Below the pieces are notes generated by a model. The model saw nothing but the letters and a program-made list of their open reading frames with translations. It did not search any database and was not told the origin of the DNA. A stretch of 64,000 nucleotides of DNA from an uncultured Muribaculaceae bacterium (GTDB taxonomy: Bacteria > Bacteroidota > Bacteroidia > Bacteroidales > Muribaculaceae), in contig CANDNO010000001.1 of the NCBI GenBank assembly GCA_947386115.1, forward strand, positions 1 to 64,000. The letters are read 5' to 3'. Shown here one piece after another: positions 1-8,931 of the stretch. The position numbers were made by a program, and so were the translations under genes. The stretch's first letter is position 1. Every line of letters starts with the position of its first letter.

Positions 1-20
1 ACCGAATTCTTCAAACAAAT

Positions 21-138
21 CGCTAATTTTGCACTTGCCAGTTGAACCTGCACTAAATCGAAGACCTCGTGAAAAACTGAAGTTTTCTACGCCAACTGTT
101 GAATTTTTTAAACATTTTCGCTAATATTGCATTTGCCC
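21..138. repeat. pair of 19-base direct repeats, 99 bases apart
   Basis: Positions 21-39 (CGCTAATTTTGCACTTGCC) and 120-138 (CGCTAATATTGCATTTGCC) match at 17 of 19 bases. Both contain a TAAT(T/A)TTG core that resembles the -7 element of Bacteroidota promoters, so the repeat may be a duplicated promoter region rather than a mobile element. No coding sequence is visible between them. The left copy lies too close to the window edge to see its -33 region. Confidence 0.5.
99..130 (+). promoter_or_regulatory. promoter-like element inside the second direct repeat
   Basis: GTTG at 99-102 and TAATATTG at 123-130 are separated by 20 bases, close to the Bacteroidota consensus TTTG-N19-21-TAnnTTTG (the -7 box has one mismatch). 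It points toward the small secreted protein gene but lies almost 360 bases upstream of it, so it may instead drive a short non-coding transcript. Confidence 0.35.
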
Positions 139-195
139 TTGGACTCTACACTCAGTCAGAATTATAATTCGATATTAATAATAGAATGGATAAGA

Positions 196-226
196 GTTGA
201 AAATTACGTTTTTTTGTTTAATTTTG
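196..226 (+). promoter_or_regulatory. predicted promoter for the leader and secreted protein gene
   Basis: GTTG at 196-199, a 19-base spacer and a full-match TAATTTTG at 219-226. A transcript from about 233 would carry the long palindrome at 288-410 in its 5' leader before the start codon at 489. Confidence 0.45.
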
Positions 227-287
227 TAGATGGATTGAGAATTCTCATTCTAAGACATATATAAAAGGGAGCGTTATGCTTATCTTG

Positions 288-410
288 TGAATTGAAAACC
301 TGAGAAACTTTCAAAATTTAGCACGAGAGATGGCATAGTGGTTCTCACGCTTCAGCGTGGGCTGCTATCATCATATTCGTGCTAAAGGTTTTCTCAGGAC
401 CTTCAATTCA
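288..410. repeat. 123-base imperfect palindrome (hairpin element)
   Basis: The outer arms are 288-326 (starting TGAATTGAAAACCTGAGAAA) and 377-410 (ending CTCAGGACCTTCAATTCA). They are reverse complements of each other apart from small internal differences, with the shared blocks TGAATTGAA, CCTGAGAAA and TTTAGCACGA. Inside lies a second hairpin with CTCACGC at 344-350, loop TTCA, and GCGTGGG at 355-361. The region 1-488 holds no convincing gene. The element could be a structured mRNA leader, a small RNA or a palindromic mobile element; copy number cannot be judged from one window. Confidence 0.6.
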
Positions 411-488
411 ATCGTGGTGGCAATGCAGTTCCACGCTTCTTGTTTAATAAAAAGCACTTATGGTAACTGGAGTGTGCGATTAGACTTT

Positions 489-1157
489 ATGAATAAGATT
501 TTATTAAACTTGTTTTGTGTTTTTATTGCTTTAAATGTTAGTGCACAAAAAGATGTTACTCAATTTCTGGGAATTCCAGTTGATGGTAAAAAATCAGAGA
601 TGATTAAGAAAATTAGAGCTAAAGGATTTGCTCCATATTCATTCAATAAAGAAATCTTGCATGGTGAATTCAACGGAGAAGAAGTCAATGTATATGTCGT
701 AACCGAAAATGATAAAGTTTATCGAATCATGATTTGTGACGATAATACCAGAGACGAACGATCAATTCGATTAAGATTCAATAGACTGTGCCATCAATTT
801 GAAAATAATTCCAAATATATAGAGGCTGAAGATCAGTCAATACCAGAGGAAGAGGATATAAGCTATGAAATGTCGGTTAATAATAAACGCTATGAAGCTA
901 TATATTATCAGCGACCAGATACATTGTTGGTTCAAAAATCGATTGAGCAAAGTTTAGCAGAGCGATTTACTCCTGAAGAACTTGCAAATCCAACGGAAGA
1001 TATAAGTTTAGAAGTATTAAAGACTGAATTTAAATATTATTTAGAATCAAATTTTATGAAAAATGTATGGTTTATGATTTCTGAGAAGTACGGTAAATAT
1101 TATATAGTAATGTTTTATGATAATGAATATAATCGTGCAAATGGTGAAGATTTATAA
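489..1157 (+). CDS. secreted protein of unknown function
   Basis: A 222-residue protein. I chose the ATG at 489 because it opens a clear signal peptide (MNKILLNLFCVFIALNVSAQ) with a cleavage site after SAQ; the reading frame is open further upstream but runs through the palindrome. The mature part is acidic and contains IPEEEDISYEMSV and, at the very end, FYDNEYNRANGEDL, both of which I recognise from conserved hypothetical proteins of Bacteroidales. No enzyme motif is visible. The gene is much richer in A and T than the operons that follow. It stands alone, pointing toward the convergent propeller lipoprotein gene. Likely periplasmic; function unknown. Confidence 0.8.
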   Translation: MNKILLNLFCVFIALNVSAQKDVTQFLGIPVDGKKSEMIKKIRAKGFAPYSFNKEILHGEFNGEEVNVYVVTENDKVYRIMICDDNTRDERSIRLRFNRLCHQFENNSKYIEAEDQSIPEEEDISYEMSVNNKRYEAIYYQRPDTLLVQKSIEQSLAERFTPEELANPTEDISLEVLKTEFKYYLESNFMKNVWFMISEKYGKYYIVMFYDNEYNRANGEDL

Positions 1158-1232
1158 AATCATCCATACATGCATATTTTCTTAATTGGTAGCATGTGTG
1201 TTAGAGGGATACTCCATTCAGGTTATTGGGGG

Positions 1233-2378
1233 TTAGCGAAATTTGTAGGTCAACAGGAGGTAGTCGTCGGGATCAAGCGGGGCGAGTATGCTGTCGGCAG
1301 CAGCTTTACCCATAAGGAGTTGTGGATTTTGTGTGATGAATTCTTTGCGATGAAAGACGTATGCGTATTCTTCGTCAAGGTCGTTGATTACCGGGAAGCT
1401 GTAGCCTTCATCTCCTCCAATTTTTATTTTTAAATTTTTGCCGCTTTTTCGATCAGTTACAATGCAATAGAAATTACTGAGCTGTTGCCCTATTTTGATT
1501 GTTGTTATGATTTTGCGCGAGTTAACAAGTTGTGATATAGGTATTTCTTTATTGGATTGAAACAGATATTGGCCTATCTCTGCACGATCAGAATTAAACT
1601 TCTCTAAATCGTTTTTTGAAATAGTGTTATCGCTATATTTTAATTCGATCAGTCTGCTGATGCTATTTGTTTGAGTATTAATTTGATAGATGTAGTTGGA
1701 AAATGCGGGAGGGCAAAATAGAATTTCGCCATTAGGCAAAGCAAAGAAATACTTGTTTTGGATATTCATCGGAGCTATTACATCGTTGCTGTAATCTATA
1801 TTCTTCAGAATCTTTTCGGCAGCATGATCGTATAGCGCTAACTGGTATGGTTTATTGCTTACAATGGTTGGTGTCAATAATGATTGAGTGCTTGATATTG
1901 CTATGCCATTGTCGTATATCATGCCGTCTTTACCTACGACTGTCGGTATTTTGCGGGAGTTTTGTACATTGCAGTTGTAATCGAAAAACAGACAATTGTT
2001 TGGAGTCAATGCTTGGATGCCATTACAGTAATTATTATAGAAAAAGCCCATCAACACAGTGTAATCATTTGGTCCGAGGCCTAAGTGTTTATCGGAACAT
2101 GATATATAGTGGCCGTCTTTTGCGAATACATGAATCAGACTATGATCATCGCTTACAATAATCACATCATCAGTAACGCGACCATTGAAAACAGTCGACG
2201 GATAAGTGTCTCGTTCAAAACGTAATGGCGTTACTTCGACATCGGAAAATATGCTGTCGATTGAAACGTCGGTTGTTACGCTCAGGTCGTGTTGCTCGAT
2301 TGGGTGTGCGCTGTCGTGGTTACTGCTGCACGATGACAACAGTAGGGCTGATAGATATAATGTAAGTTGACTTTTCAT
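1233..2378 (-). CDS. six-bladed beta-propeller lipoprotein
   Basis: A 381-residue lipoprotein with lipobox LLLSSC (Cys17) after a short signal peptide. The body has the layout of the Bacteroidota BF3164-like six-bladed propeller family: an N-terminal segment of the form DVEVTPLRFE, then repeated strands such as DDVIIVSDDHSLIHVFAKDG and a GLGPNDY turn. Proteins of this family are exported and often belong to glycan or peptide uptake loci, but the ligand of this one cannot be told from sequence. It starts 23 bases after the stop of murF-alr on the same strand and may be the last gene of that operon. No active-site residues are expected in this fold. Confidence 0.75.
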   Translation of the reverse strand: MKSQLTLYLSALLLSSCSSNHDSAHPIEQHDLSVTTDVSIDSIFSDVEVTPLRFERDTYPSTVFNGRVTDDVIIVSDDHSLIHVFAKDGHYISCSDKHLGLGPNDYTVLMGFFYNNYCNGIQALTPNNCLFFDYNCNVQNSRKIPTVVGKDGMIYDNGIAISSTQSLLTPTIVSNKPYQLALYDHAAEKILKNIDYSNDVIAPMNIQNKYFFALPNGEILFCPPAFSNYIYQINTQTNSISRLIELKYSDNTISKNDLEKFNSDRAEIGQYLFQSNKEIPISQLVNSRKIITTIKIGQQLSNFYCIVTDRKSGKNLKIKIGGDEGYSFPVINDLDEEYAYVFHRKEFITQNPQLLMGKAAADSILAPLDPDDYLLLTYKFR

Positions 2379-2401
2379 GGTAGTTTATTGGGGTGAGTGG
2401 G

Positions 2402-4741
2402 TCATTCGCGGTAGTAGATGCGTTTGACGCGCGGGGCTACCCAGGTGAGGACTTCGTAGGGGATGGTGCCGAGGGTGCGGGCTACGGTGGTTACGGGCAT
2501 GGTTTCGCCGAATATTTCCACGCGGTCGCCACAGGCGGCGTTGGCGGGGGTTACGTCGATCATGCAGATGTCCATGCAGATGTTTCCTACTGTGGGACAT
2601 TCTACTCCGTTGACAATCATCGAGGTGTTGCCACAGCCGAGGTGGCGGTTAAGGCCGTCGGCATAGCCTATGGGGAGTGTGGCTACGATGGTGTCGCCGG
2701 TGATTTTTCCACGTCGGCTATAACCCACGGTTTCGCCTGAATGGCGGTGCTGCAGGGCGCTGATGGTGGTTGTGAGTCGCGATACGGGGCGTAGGTTGCT
2801 ATCGGTATCACCGAGTGGTGAGATTCCGTATAGTCCGATACCGAGGCGCACCAAATCATATTGATACTGAGGATATCTCATGATGCCGGCAGTGTTGAGC
2901 ACATGTCGCTTGACGGGATAGCCGAGATGCGATAAAAGATATGCACTCATGCGGTCGAAGTTGGCAAGCTGATACTCGGTGTAATCGTCCATATCAAGGC
3001 AGTCGGCAGTGGCAAGATGAGAGAACACCGAGGCAATGCGGAACTGTGGATATCGCTTTATTTCCTCGATAAATCGGGGAAGCTCGGACTCGTTGAGTCC
3101 GAAACGGTGCATGCCGGTATCAAGTTTTACATGTATAGGGTAGGGGTTGACTGTGTCTTTTGGCGCGAAGCTACTCAAAAGCTCGAGTTCACGCAGCGAG
3201 AATACTGTCGGTTCCAATCGCTTGTCAAACAGAGCGGTATAGTTGCTTGCGATAGGGTTCAGAACCATAATAGGCATGGTTATGCCGGCTCGGCGCAGGG
3301 TGAGGCCTTCCTCAACCACTGCTACGGCAAGATAGTCGGCACCCTGGCTTTGGAGCGTGCGCGACACCTCGACGGCTCCGGCTCCGTAAGCATCGGCTTT
3401 GACCATGCCTACCATTCCGGTTGTCGGCTTCACGAGCGAACGGTAGTAGTTGAAGTTGTCGACGAGAGCATCGAGGTTTACTTCAAGGCACGTATCGTGG
3501 CGGGTGTCTTCAAGCCATGATTTGATGCGCTCGAAGCCTTGCCCCGGCTTCCCTTTTATGAGCAGTGCCGAGTGGGGAAAGTTGTAGGTGTTGAAGCGGC
3601 GGTTGAAGTCATCGGGATCAGAGGCGTGGTCTTTGATGAGCATTGACGAGAAGTGTGATGCATACTCGTCAATCTCCCGACCTACGGTTACGATACCGTC
3701 AACTTTACGCGCCAATAGCATCTCTTCGAGTCGTTTATAAGCCTCGGCCGGCGCCATTCCGCGCAGCTGCATATCTCCAAGAACCGCGATGAGCGGAGTG
3801 CCCTGTGGCAGTCGTCGTGAAACCTGATCGAGAGCGGTCTCGATGCCTCCGAGGTCATTCGAGAAATGATCATAGGCGAATATGTTGCCCTCCTGGCCCT
3901 CGCTGAAATCAATGCGGGTTGAGATTGGAGCTATGTCGGTTACCGCCGTGTCGGCGTAACCTAAAAGCCGCTTTACCGTTGAGACGATTTGGGTATAATC
4001 CACGGCTCGGTGAAGCGTGGCTTTGGGGCATATTTCTCTTAGGGTGGGCTCAATTATGGGGTCGTTGTCGATGAAAACGATGTCACGACAGTTGACAAAC
4101 AGGGCTGCTTTCTCACGACATTTCTGCTCCGGGCTGTCAAAGTCGCGGGCATGCTCGTCGGTAAGGCCGGTGAAAATGCCTATTGTGGGCCTGATGATGC
4201 GTTCGAGTTTTTTCATCTCGCCGGGGCGGGATATTCCTGCCTCGAACACAGCAAGTTGTGTGTCGCCCTCGAGTCGCCATACCGACAGGGGTACACCTAT
4301 CTGTGAGTTCCAGCTACGGGGCGATGTGGTCACGCGGCGATCGGAACAAGCCTCGGCAATCATTTCTTTTACAATCGTTTTGCCTCGGCTGCCGGTAATG
4401 CCGATGACAGGGCAATCAACCTGCGAACGTATGTAGCAGGCCGATTGTTGCAGAAATTCTGTTACCGTACAATCGGGCACAAAGTAGACCGCATCGTCAA
4501 ATGTCTCGGTTTTGAGCAGTACATCATTGCTGATGACAAAATTACGCACACCGTTGCGGTACAGATCGCGTATATACCGGTGACCGTCGTTGCATGATGT
4601 GGTCAAGGCAAAGAAGATTGTCTCGGCCGGGTCGAGCAGCGAGCGACTGTCGGTGAGAGGTGAGGATATGATTGTATCGGTGTTGGCTCCAATGGGGGGT
4701 ACACCGGTGGCTTTGCTTAGCTGTGATATAGTCAGTTTCAT
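2402..4741 (-). CDS. murF-alr: bifunctional MurF / alanine racemase
   Basis: Fusion of UDP-MurNAc-tripeptide:D-Ala-D-Ala ligase with alanine racemase, a usual arrangement in Bacteroidota; it supplies D-Ala and adds D-Ala-D-Ala to the wall precursor in the cytoplasm. Residues 1-410 are MurF-like with the Mur ligase P-loop GSRGKT at 117-122. Residues 415-779 are the racemase: PLP lysine K448 in VKADAYGAG, catalytic tyrosine in VGYSRRG, then PIGYADG and VGNICMD. The MurF part looks about 40-60 residues shorter than I expect, the gap being around residues 245-275 at the end of the ATPase domain. The start overlaps the GSCFA gene stop (ATGA). Confidence 0.95.
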   Translation of the reverse strand: MKLTISQLSKATGVPPIGANTDTIISSPLTDSRSLLDPAETIFFALTTSCNDGHRYIRDLYRNGVRNFVISNDVLLKTETFDDAVYFVPDCTVTEFLQQSACYIRSQVDCPVIGITGSRGKTIVKEMIAEACSDRRVTTSPRSWNSQIGVPLSVWRLEGDTQLAVFEAGISRPGEMKKLERIIRPTIGIFTGLTDEHARDFDSPEQKCREKAALFVNCRDIVFIDNDPIIEPTLREICPKATLHRAVDYTQIVSTVKRLLGYADTAVTDIAPISTRIDFSEGQEGNIFAYDHFSNDLGGIETALDQVSRRLPQGTPLIAVLGDMQLRGMAPAEAYKRLEEMLLARKVDGIVTVGREIDEYASHFSSMLIKDHASDPDDFNRRFNTYNFPHSALLIKGKPGQGFERIKSWLEDTRHDTCLEVNLDALVDNFNYYRSLVKPTTGMVGMVKADAYGAGAVEVSRTLQSQGADYLAVAVVEEGLTLRRAGITMPIMVLNPIASNYTALFDKRLEPTVFSLRELELLSSFAPKDTVNPYPIHVKLDTGMHRFGLNESELPRFIEEIKRYPQFRIASVFSHLATADCLDMDDYTEYQLANFDRMSAYLLSHLGYPVKRHVLNTAGIMRYPQYQYDLVRLGIGLYGISPLGDTDSNLRPVSRLTTTISALQHRHSGETVGYSRRGKITGDTIVATLPIGYADGLNRHLGCGNTSMIVNGVECPTVGNICMDICMIDVTPANAACGDRVEIFGETMPVTTVARTLGTIPYEVLTWVAPRVKRIYYRE

Positions 4742-5565
4742 TTCAGTATGGGACGGTGGGCGGCCCTGAGCGAAGCTTTTCGGGCTTCTTTGGCAGCCTG
4801 TAGTGTGGATGGCGTGAAATATGTCTCGGCGAATTTCTCGTATATGTAGTCGACTGCCACATCGCCGGGATGCTTCATGTCGGCTGCATAAAAGCGGTAG
4901 TCGCGCAGGTCGTCAAGTACAATTTCGTAGGATGGAAAATACTCGACATTGTCAAGCTTCTCGGTGGCAAGCAACAGCGTGGCTTTGCTTATCTGGTTGC
5001 CGTGCAGACCGTCGGAGATGTGGCGTATGGGGCTGACTGTCAAGATAACACGGCGGCCATGAACGAGCGGTTGCCAGCGTTCGGCAATCTCGTCGACTGT
5101 CATGAGGCGTCGGGTAAACATGTAGCCCGGGAGTTTATGGCAATTGCCCACAATGCCGCGGCCTTCAAACTCGTAGACGCGGGCTGTGCCGAATGTGATG
5201 ATCCACGTGTCGGCTTTTTCGAGCCGTTCGGCCAACGCTGTGATGTCAGTGTTAAGCCGGTCGACCAGCTCGGTGGCATCGGCTCCTTGATACTGAGTAG
5301 GAAAATCGAGGCAATGATACGTGCCGTTGTACTCGGTGAGGTCTTGAACAGTGTATGGCCGGCGGGCAAGGGCGCGTTCTATTGCCGATGCTATCGTCGC
5401 GGGATTGTAGAGAGCTCCCATAGGGTTGACGGCGACATCAAATCCGTCTCTCTCGAGGCGTGAGCCCACCTCGGTAGTGAAGCAGGAGCCGAGCATCACT
5501 ATCGACGATGAATGGTCGATGGGTTTACGTCCGGTGACAGGTTCGATGGGAGTGCGGAATTCCAT
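4738..5565 (-). CDS. GSCFA family SGNH-type hydrolase
   Basis: A 275-residue protein with the family signature GSCF in VMLGSCFTTEVGSRL near residue 26, where the serine is the expected nucleophile of an SGNH/GDSL-type fold, and a C-terminal DMKHPGD that could supply the aspartate and histidine. No signal peptide, so probably cytoplasmic. The substrate of GSCFA proteins is not established; esterase or acyl-carbohydrate hydrolysis is an inference. It lies between the PorE-like gene (3 bases upstream) and murF-alr (4-base overlap), so it is translated as part of the envelope operon. Confidence 0.85.
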   Translation of the reverse strand: MEFRTPIEPVTGRKPIDHSSSIVMLGSCFTTEVGSRLERDGFDVAVNPMGALYNPATIASAIERALARRPYTVQDLTEYNGTYHCLDFPTQYQGADATELVDRLNTDITALAERLEKADTWIITFGTARVYEFEGRGIVGNCHKLPGYMFTRRLMTVDEIAERWQPLVHGRRVILTVSPIRHISDGLHGNQISKATLLLATEKLDNVEYFPSYEIVLDDLRDYRFYAADMKHPGDVAVDYIYEKFAETYFTPSTLQAAKEARKASLRAAHRPILK

Positions 5566-5568
5566 ACT

Positions 5569-7536
5569 CTAATACATTTGATAGTCAATCGAAAGGACCT
5601 GGAACTCGGTGCGACGGTTAATCTGGTCGGCAATCTCCTGATTGGCCTCGTCGAGCGTTTCGATAAACTCGGGGGTGAGTATCGTACCCTCTTCAAACTG
5701 AGGATATTCGCGAGCGAGTTTTTTGGTTATTGTTTTCGGGCGTGACTTGCCATATCCTTGGGCCTGCAGGCGGTCGGCTCTGATTCCAGACTCTATGAGA
5801 TAGTCGATGACCGACTGTGCGCGGCGCTGTGATAGTTTGATGTTGTACTCTTCTGAGCCTTTGCGGTCGGTGTGGGCGGCCATCTCGATTGTGATATTGG
5901 GGTTGTCGCGCATGATCTGGGCCATCTCGTCGAGAGCTGTCTTTGACTCGGGACGTAGCGTGGCTTTGTCGAAGTCGTAAAAAATATTGTCGATTACAAC
6001 CGGCTTGTTGATCGAAGCGAGAATGAAGTCGACGTTATACTCGGCATCTTCCTCGGCATCGTCGGCCTGGAATTCCTGCTTGGCATTGAGATAGCCTTTG
6101 GCTCCGGCGAGCATGACATACTTGACGCCACGTTGCAGCGGGAACTGGAACGTTCCGTCGGTGCGGGCAACCTCCTTACGGTTGGAACCGTCATTGCCCA
6201 CGATGCGTATTACGGCGTTCGGAACCGGCTCCTCGTCTTTGTCGAGGACATATCCCGAGATGAGTATCTTAAGGGCGGGCAGTTCAAACGAGAATATGTG
6301 GTCATAGCCGCGGGCATCGCCACGGTTGGAACTGAAGAAGCCACTCTCGCCCTGGCCGAACGTTATGCCGAAGTCGTCGGCCGCCGAGTTGACCGGCTGT
6401 CCCATATTCTCAACCCGCCAGCCTCCCGAGGGTGTCAGCGTGGCCTTGAACAGGTCGAGACCGCCGAAGCCGGGATGTCCGTTGGAGGCAAAATATAGAA
6501 TCGAGTCGGTGCGCATGTAGGGGAACATCTCGTCGCCCGGGGTGTTGATGAACTCACCCATGTTTTCAAGCGAGCCTGCACGCTCCTTGAGGTTGATGCG
6601 CCACAAGTCGCGACCTCCCATGCCGCCCGGCATGTCGCTGGTGAAGTAGAGCCATTGCCCGTCGGGCGATACTGCGGGATGACCGTAATTGGAGAGGGTA
6701 TCGGCTGTGATTTCGAGTTTTACGGGTGCGCTCCATTTTGCATCGGAGCGTGAAGAGGTGTATATTTCTACGCCTGTATTGCTCGAGGGGGAGCGGCGTG
6801 CTTTGGTCAGATACATCGTTGAGCCGTCGGGCGAAAAGGATATTATGCCCTCGTCCATGTCGGTGTTGAGTTCACCTTCAACGGGTTCGGGTTTAAGCCA
6901 TTCGCCGCGCTCGTTTTTGCGTGACATCCATATATCGCCCTTTTTCATGCCGGTGATCTCGCTGCGATGGTCTCCGGTAACCTTTTCATTGGTAGTGGTG
7001 AAATACAGCTGGTCGAGCGACGAGTCGAAATACATAGGCGAGAAGTCGGCGCGGCGCGAGTTGAATATCTTGTTGGTCTTCACAACATATCGCGTAGGGG
7101 AGCCTTTGGCGGCTATGGCCATGCGGCAGCCTGCTGCTCCATTTAGTGCGATTTTGTTATCGGGGTCGACTTTGAGATAGTCCTCAAATGATTTCAATGC
7201 AGCCGGATACTTGCCTTCGGCCTGTTGAGAGCATGCCAGACGCAGCAGTGTAGTTGAATCGGGGTAGGCATATCTGATGGCGTTCTGGTATGCGGCCGAT
7301 GCTCGGGCGTTCATGTTGAGGCGGCTGTAACACTCGCCCATCTTGAACGCAATCTCGCCACGCAAAGGGCGGTCCTCGCGTTTAGTGAGCTTGTTGTACA
7401 CCTTGCGGTAGGTTTTTGACGCGTCAAAATATTCGCCGCGTTCCATCTGCTCATTGGCGGTAGCGAGTTTTGCGCCGCCACACGAAGAGAGTGCGATCGA
7501 GAGCAATAGCGTCAGTATGTATAGTGTCTTTTTCAT
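5569..7536 (-). CDS. PorE-like OmpA-family lipoprotein (TPR, propeller, CRD, OmpA)
   Basis: A 655-residue lipoprotein with lipobox LSSC (Cys19). In order: TPR-like helices (about 20-135), a PD40/WD40 propeller with repeats such as FSPDGSTMYLT and SPDGQWLYFTSD (150-420), a carboxypeptidase regulatory-like domain (423-510), and an OmpA C-terminal peptidoglycan-binding domain (515-655) with AAHTDRKGSEEYN and SQRRAQSV. This is the architecture of Porphyromonas gingivalis PorE, a periplasmic part of the type IX secretion system that anchors it to the wall. Assignment to T9SS is supported by two proteins in this window with T9SS-type tails. I prefer the ATG at 7536 over a TTG three codons upstream because it starts the signal peptide directly. 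Confidence 0.85.
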   Translation of the reverse strand: MKKTLYILTLLLSIALSSCGGAKLATANEQMERGEYFDASKTYRKVYNKLTKREDRPLRGEIAFKMGECYSRLNMNARASAAYQNAIRYAYPDSTTLLRLACSQQAEGKYPAALKSFEDYLKVDPDNKIALNGAAGCRMAIAAKGSPTRYVVKTNKIFNSRRADFSPMYFDSSLDQLYFTTTNEKVTGDHRSEITGMKKGDIWMSRKNERGEWLKPEPVEGELNTDMDEGIISFSPDGSTMYLTKARRSPSSNTGVEIYTSSRSDAKWSAPVKLEITADTLSNYGHPAVSPDGQWLYFTSDMPGGMGGRDLWRINLKERAGSLENMGEFINTPGDEMFPYMRTDSILYFASNGHPGFGGLDLFKATLTPSGGWRVENMGQPVNSAADDFGITFGQGESGFFSSNRGDARGYDHIFSFELPALKILISGYVLDKDEEPVPNAVIRIVGNDGSNRKEVARTDGTFQFPLQRGVKYVMLAGAKGYLNAKQEFQADDAEEDAEYNVDFILASINKPVVIDNIFYDFDKATLRPESKTALDEMAQIMRDNPNITIEMAAHTDRKGSEEYNIKLSQRRAQSVIDYLIESGIRADRLQAQGYGKSRPKTITKKLAREYPQFEEGTILTPEFIETLDEANQEIADQINRRTEFQVLSIDYQMY

Positions 7537-7537
7537 A

Positions 7538-8191
7538 TCATTCAAGAATTAGGTAGCCGAAAAATTCGGGGCGGTGAAAGTCGGGCGACGGAGTTTCGAT
7601 TGGACTCCACGACAGGTAATAAGGAGTCGCGAGAGCCGACGCGCAGCTGTAGAAATTACCCTCAAGGAGTACGGACCCTTTGTCACATGATACACCTAAT
7701 TGCTCGAGAGGTATTGATACAAGCAGCCACTCGGTGGCAATGCCGCGGGTGATTTCACGCGGAGTCTTACAGCTTGATATTCTCTCAATGGCTTGTAGTC
7801 CGTCGCGGCTGAATCGGACCGGATTCTTGCGCTCGATCCGTGAAGAAACGTTGGCCGTGCCGAGAATGTTGAACTCATAGTTCCAGTAGCGTGGCGTGCC
7901 GGGATGCTTGAGGAATATCTCGAAACAGGTATCATCGGCCACGGGACCGAGATCATCGGTAATCAAAGCACGTGTCTCGGTAGCGGTAACTGAGAATAGC
8001 GCGTGCAGGAACTGCCCGCTGTGAGCTATTGCGACAGTCGAGGTGGGGCATGATGGGTACTTGTCGGGCCAGTTGGCTATGTTTATAGTAGCTTTTGCTC
8101 CCGATTGCATCAGGGCGTTGGCCTTGGACTCGGCCGAGAGCGAGTCAAGACCTGTAATACGCGGTATGATAAGAGACTTCTTGTTGTTCAT
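7538..8191 (-). CDS. carbohydrate-binding family 9-like protein
   Basis: A 217-residue single-domain protein resembling CBM9-like modules found across Bacteroidota: NWPDKYP near the N-terminus, DDTCFEIFLK, YWNYEFNILGTA in the middle, and SWSPIETPSPDFHRPEFFG near the end. No signal peptide is apparent from the chosen ATG at 8191, so its location is uncertain. The ligand is unknown. The start lies 47 bases inside the end of the LysE gene, and the stop is one base before the PorE-like ATG, indicating translational coupling in the operon. Confidence 0.75.
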   Translation of the reverse strand: MNNKKSLIIPRITGLDSLSAESKANALMQSGAKATINIANWPDKYPSCPTSTVAIAHSGQFLHALFSVTATETRALITDDLGPVADDTCFEIFLKHPGTPRYWNYEFNILGTANVSSRIERKNPVRFSRDGLQAIERISSCKTPREITRGIATEWLLVSIPLEQLGVSCDKGSVLLEGNFYSCASALATPYYLSWSPIETPSPDFHRPEFFGYLILE

Positions 8192-8837
8192 TGCGGTCGT
8201 TGTAGTAGTCGCGCAGACCGCTGAATATACCATAGGCGGCCATGAGCAGGATTAATATGCCTATAATGCGATTGATCAGCCACATGGAGCGTACGTTGAA
8301 GTGGGCGCGGACTTTGTTGACGAAAAAAGTGATTACATACCACCACACGAGCGCTCCCAACAGTATGCCCGAGTAGCCTGCAACGTAGTGGTACTCACGA
8401 TATTCGGGCATGAGGAAGTTGAAGCGTCCGAACAAACTTATGATGAAAAACAGAATGAACGGATTGGATATGGTGAAAAAGAATCCGGTAACCATGTCGG
8501 CCCAGAATGTATTCTTCGTATGCTCGGGACGTTTAAGTGATGCTGCAGGATTCTTGCGGAAAAGGTAGATACTGAAGCCGATAAGGGCAAAGCTGCCTAC
8601 GATCTGCAGGACAAGCGAATTTTTTTCGATAAAGCCTTGGACGAATGAGAGGCCGAGACCGGTCAACAGGCAGTAAAACAGATCGCTGAATCCGGCACCG
8701 ACACCTGTAAAAAAGCCTGGCCAGCGCCCTTTGTTAAGAGTGCGCTGTATGCAGAGCATTCCCACCGGACCCATTGGTGCCGATACCAATATGCCTATGA
8801 GGAATCCGCTTAACAGTATGTCGATAAATGGCTGCAT
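8145..8837 (-). CDS. LysE family translocator
   Basis: A 230-residue integral membrane protein with about six hydrophobic segments. The N-terminus carries the family motif SAPMGPVGMLCI, and a second conserved FTISNPFILFF lies in the middle. Family members export amino acids or other small metabolites; the substrate here cannot be assigned. First gene of the operon that runs through murF-alr. A full-consensus promoter sits so close that the leader should be only a few bases long. The C-terminal tail (after FSGLRDYYND) is hydrophilic and overlaps the next gene. Confidence 0.85.
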   Translation of the reverse strand: MQPFIDILLSGFLIGILVSAPMGPVGMLCIQRTLNKGRWPGFFTGVGAGFSDLFYCLLTGLGLSFVQGFIEKNSLVLQIVGSFALIGFSIYLFRKNPAASLKRPEHTKNTFWADMVTGFFFTISNPFILFFIISLFGRFNFLMPEYREYHYVAGYSGILLGALVWWYVITFFVNKVRAHFNVRSMWLINRIIGILILLMAAYGIFSGLRDYYNDRNEQQEVSYHTAYYRS

Positions 8838-8845
8838 AGATTACA

Positions 8846-8877
8846 CAAAGTTAAGCGATATATTCAACTTTCGCAAA
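8846..8877 (-). promoter_or_regulatory. promoter of the lysE-murF operon
   Basis: On the minus strand TTTG (8877-8874), a 20-base spacer and TAACTTTG (8853-8846): an exact match to the Bacteroidota consensus. The -7 box ends only 8 bases before the start codon at 8837, so the mRNA should be nearly leaderless. Confidence 0.8.
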
Positions 8878-8931
8878 AATATTTTGTATAATCACATGCA
8901 ATGCGCGCAGGTAAAAAATAGATTTTCAATT

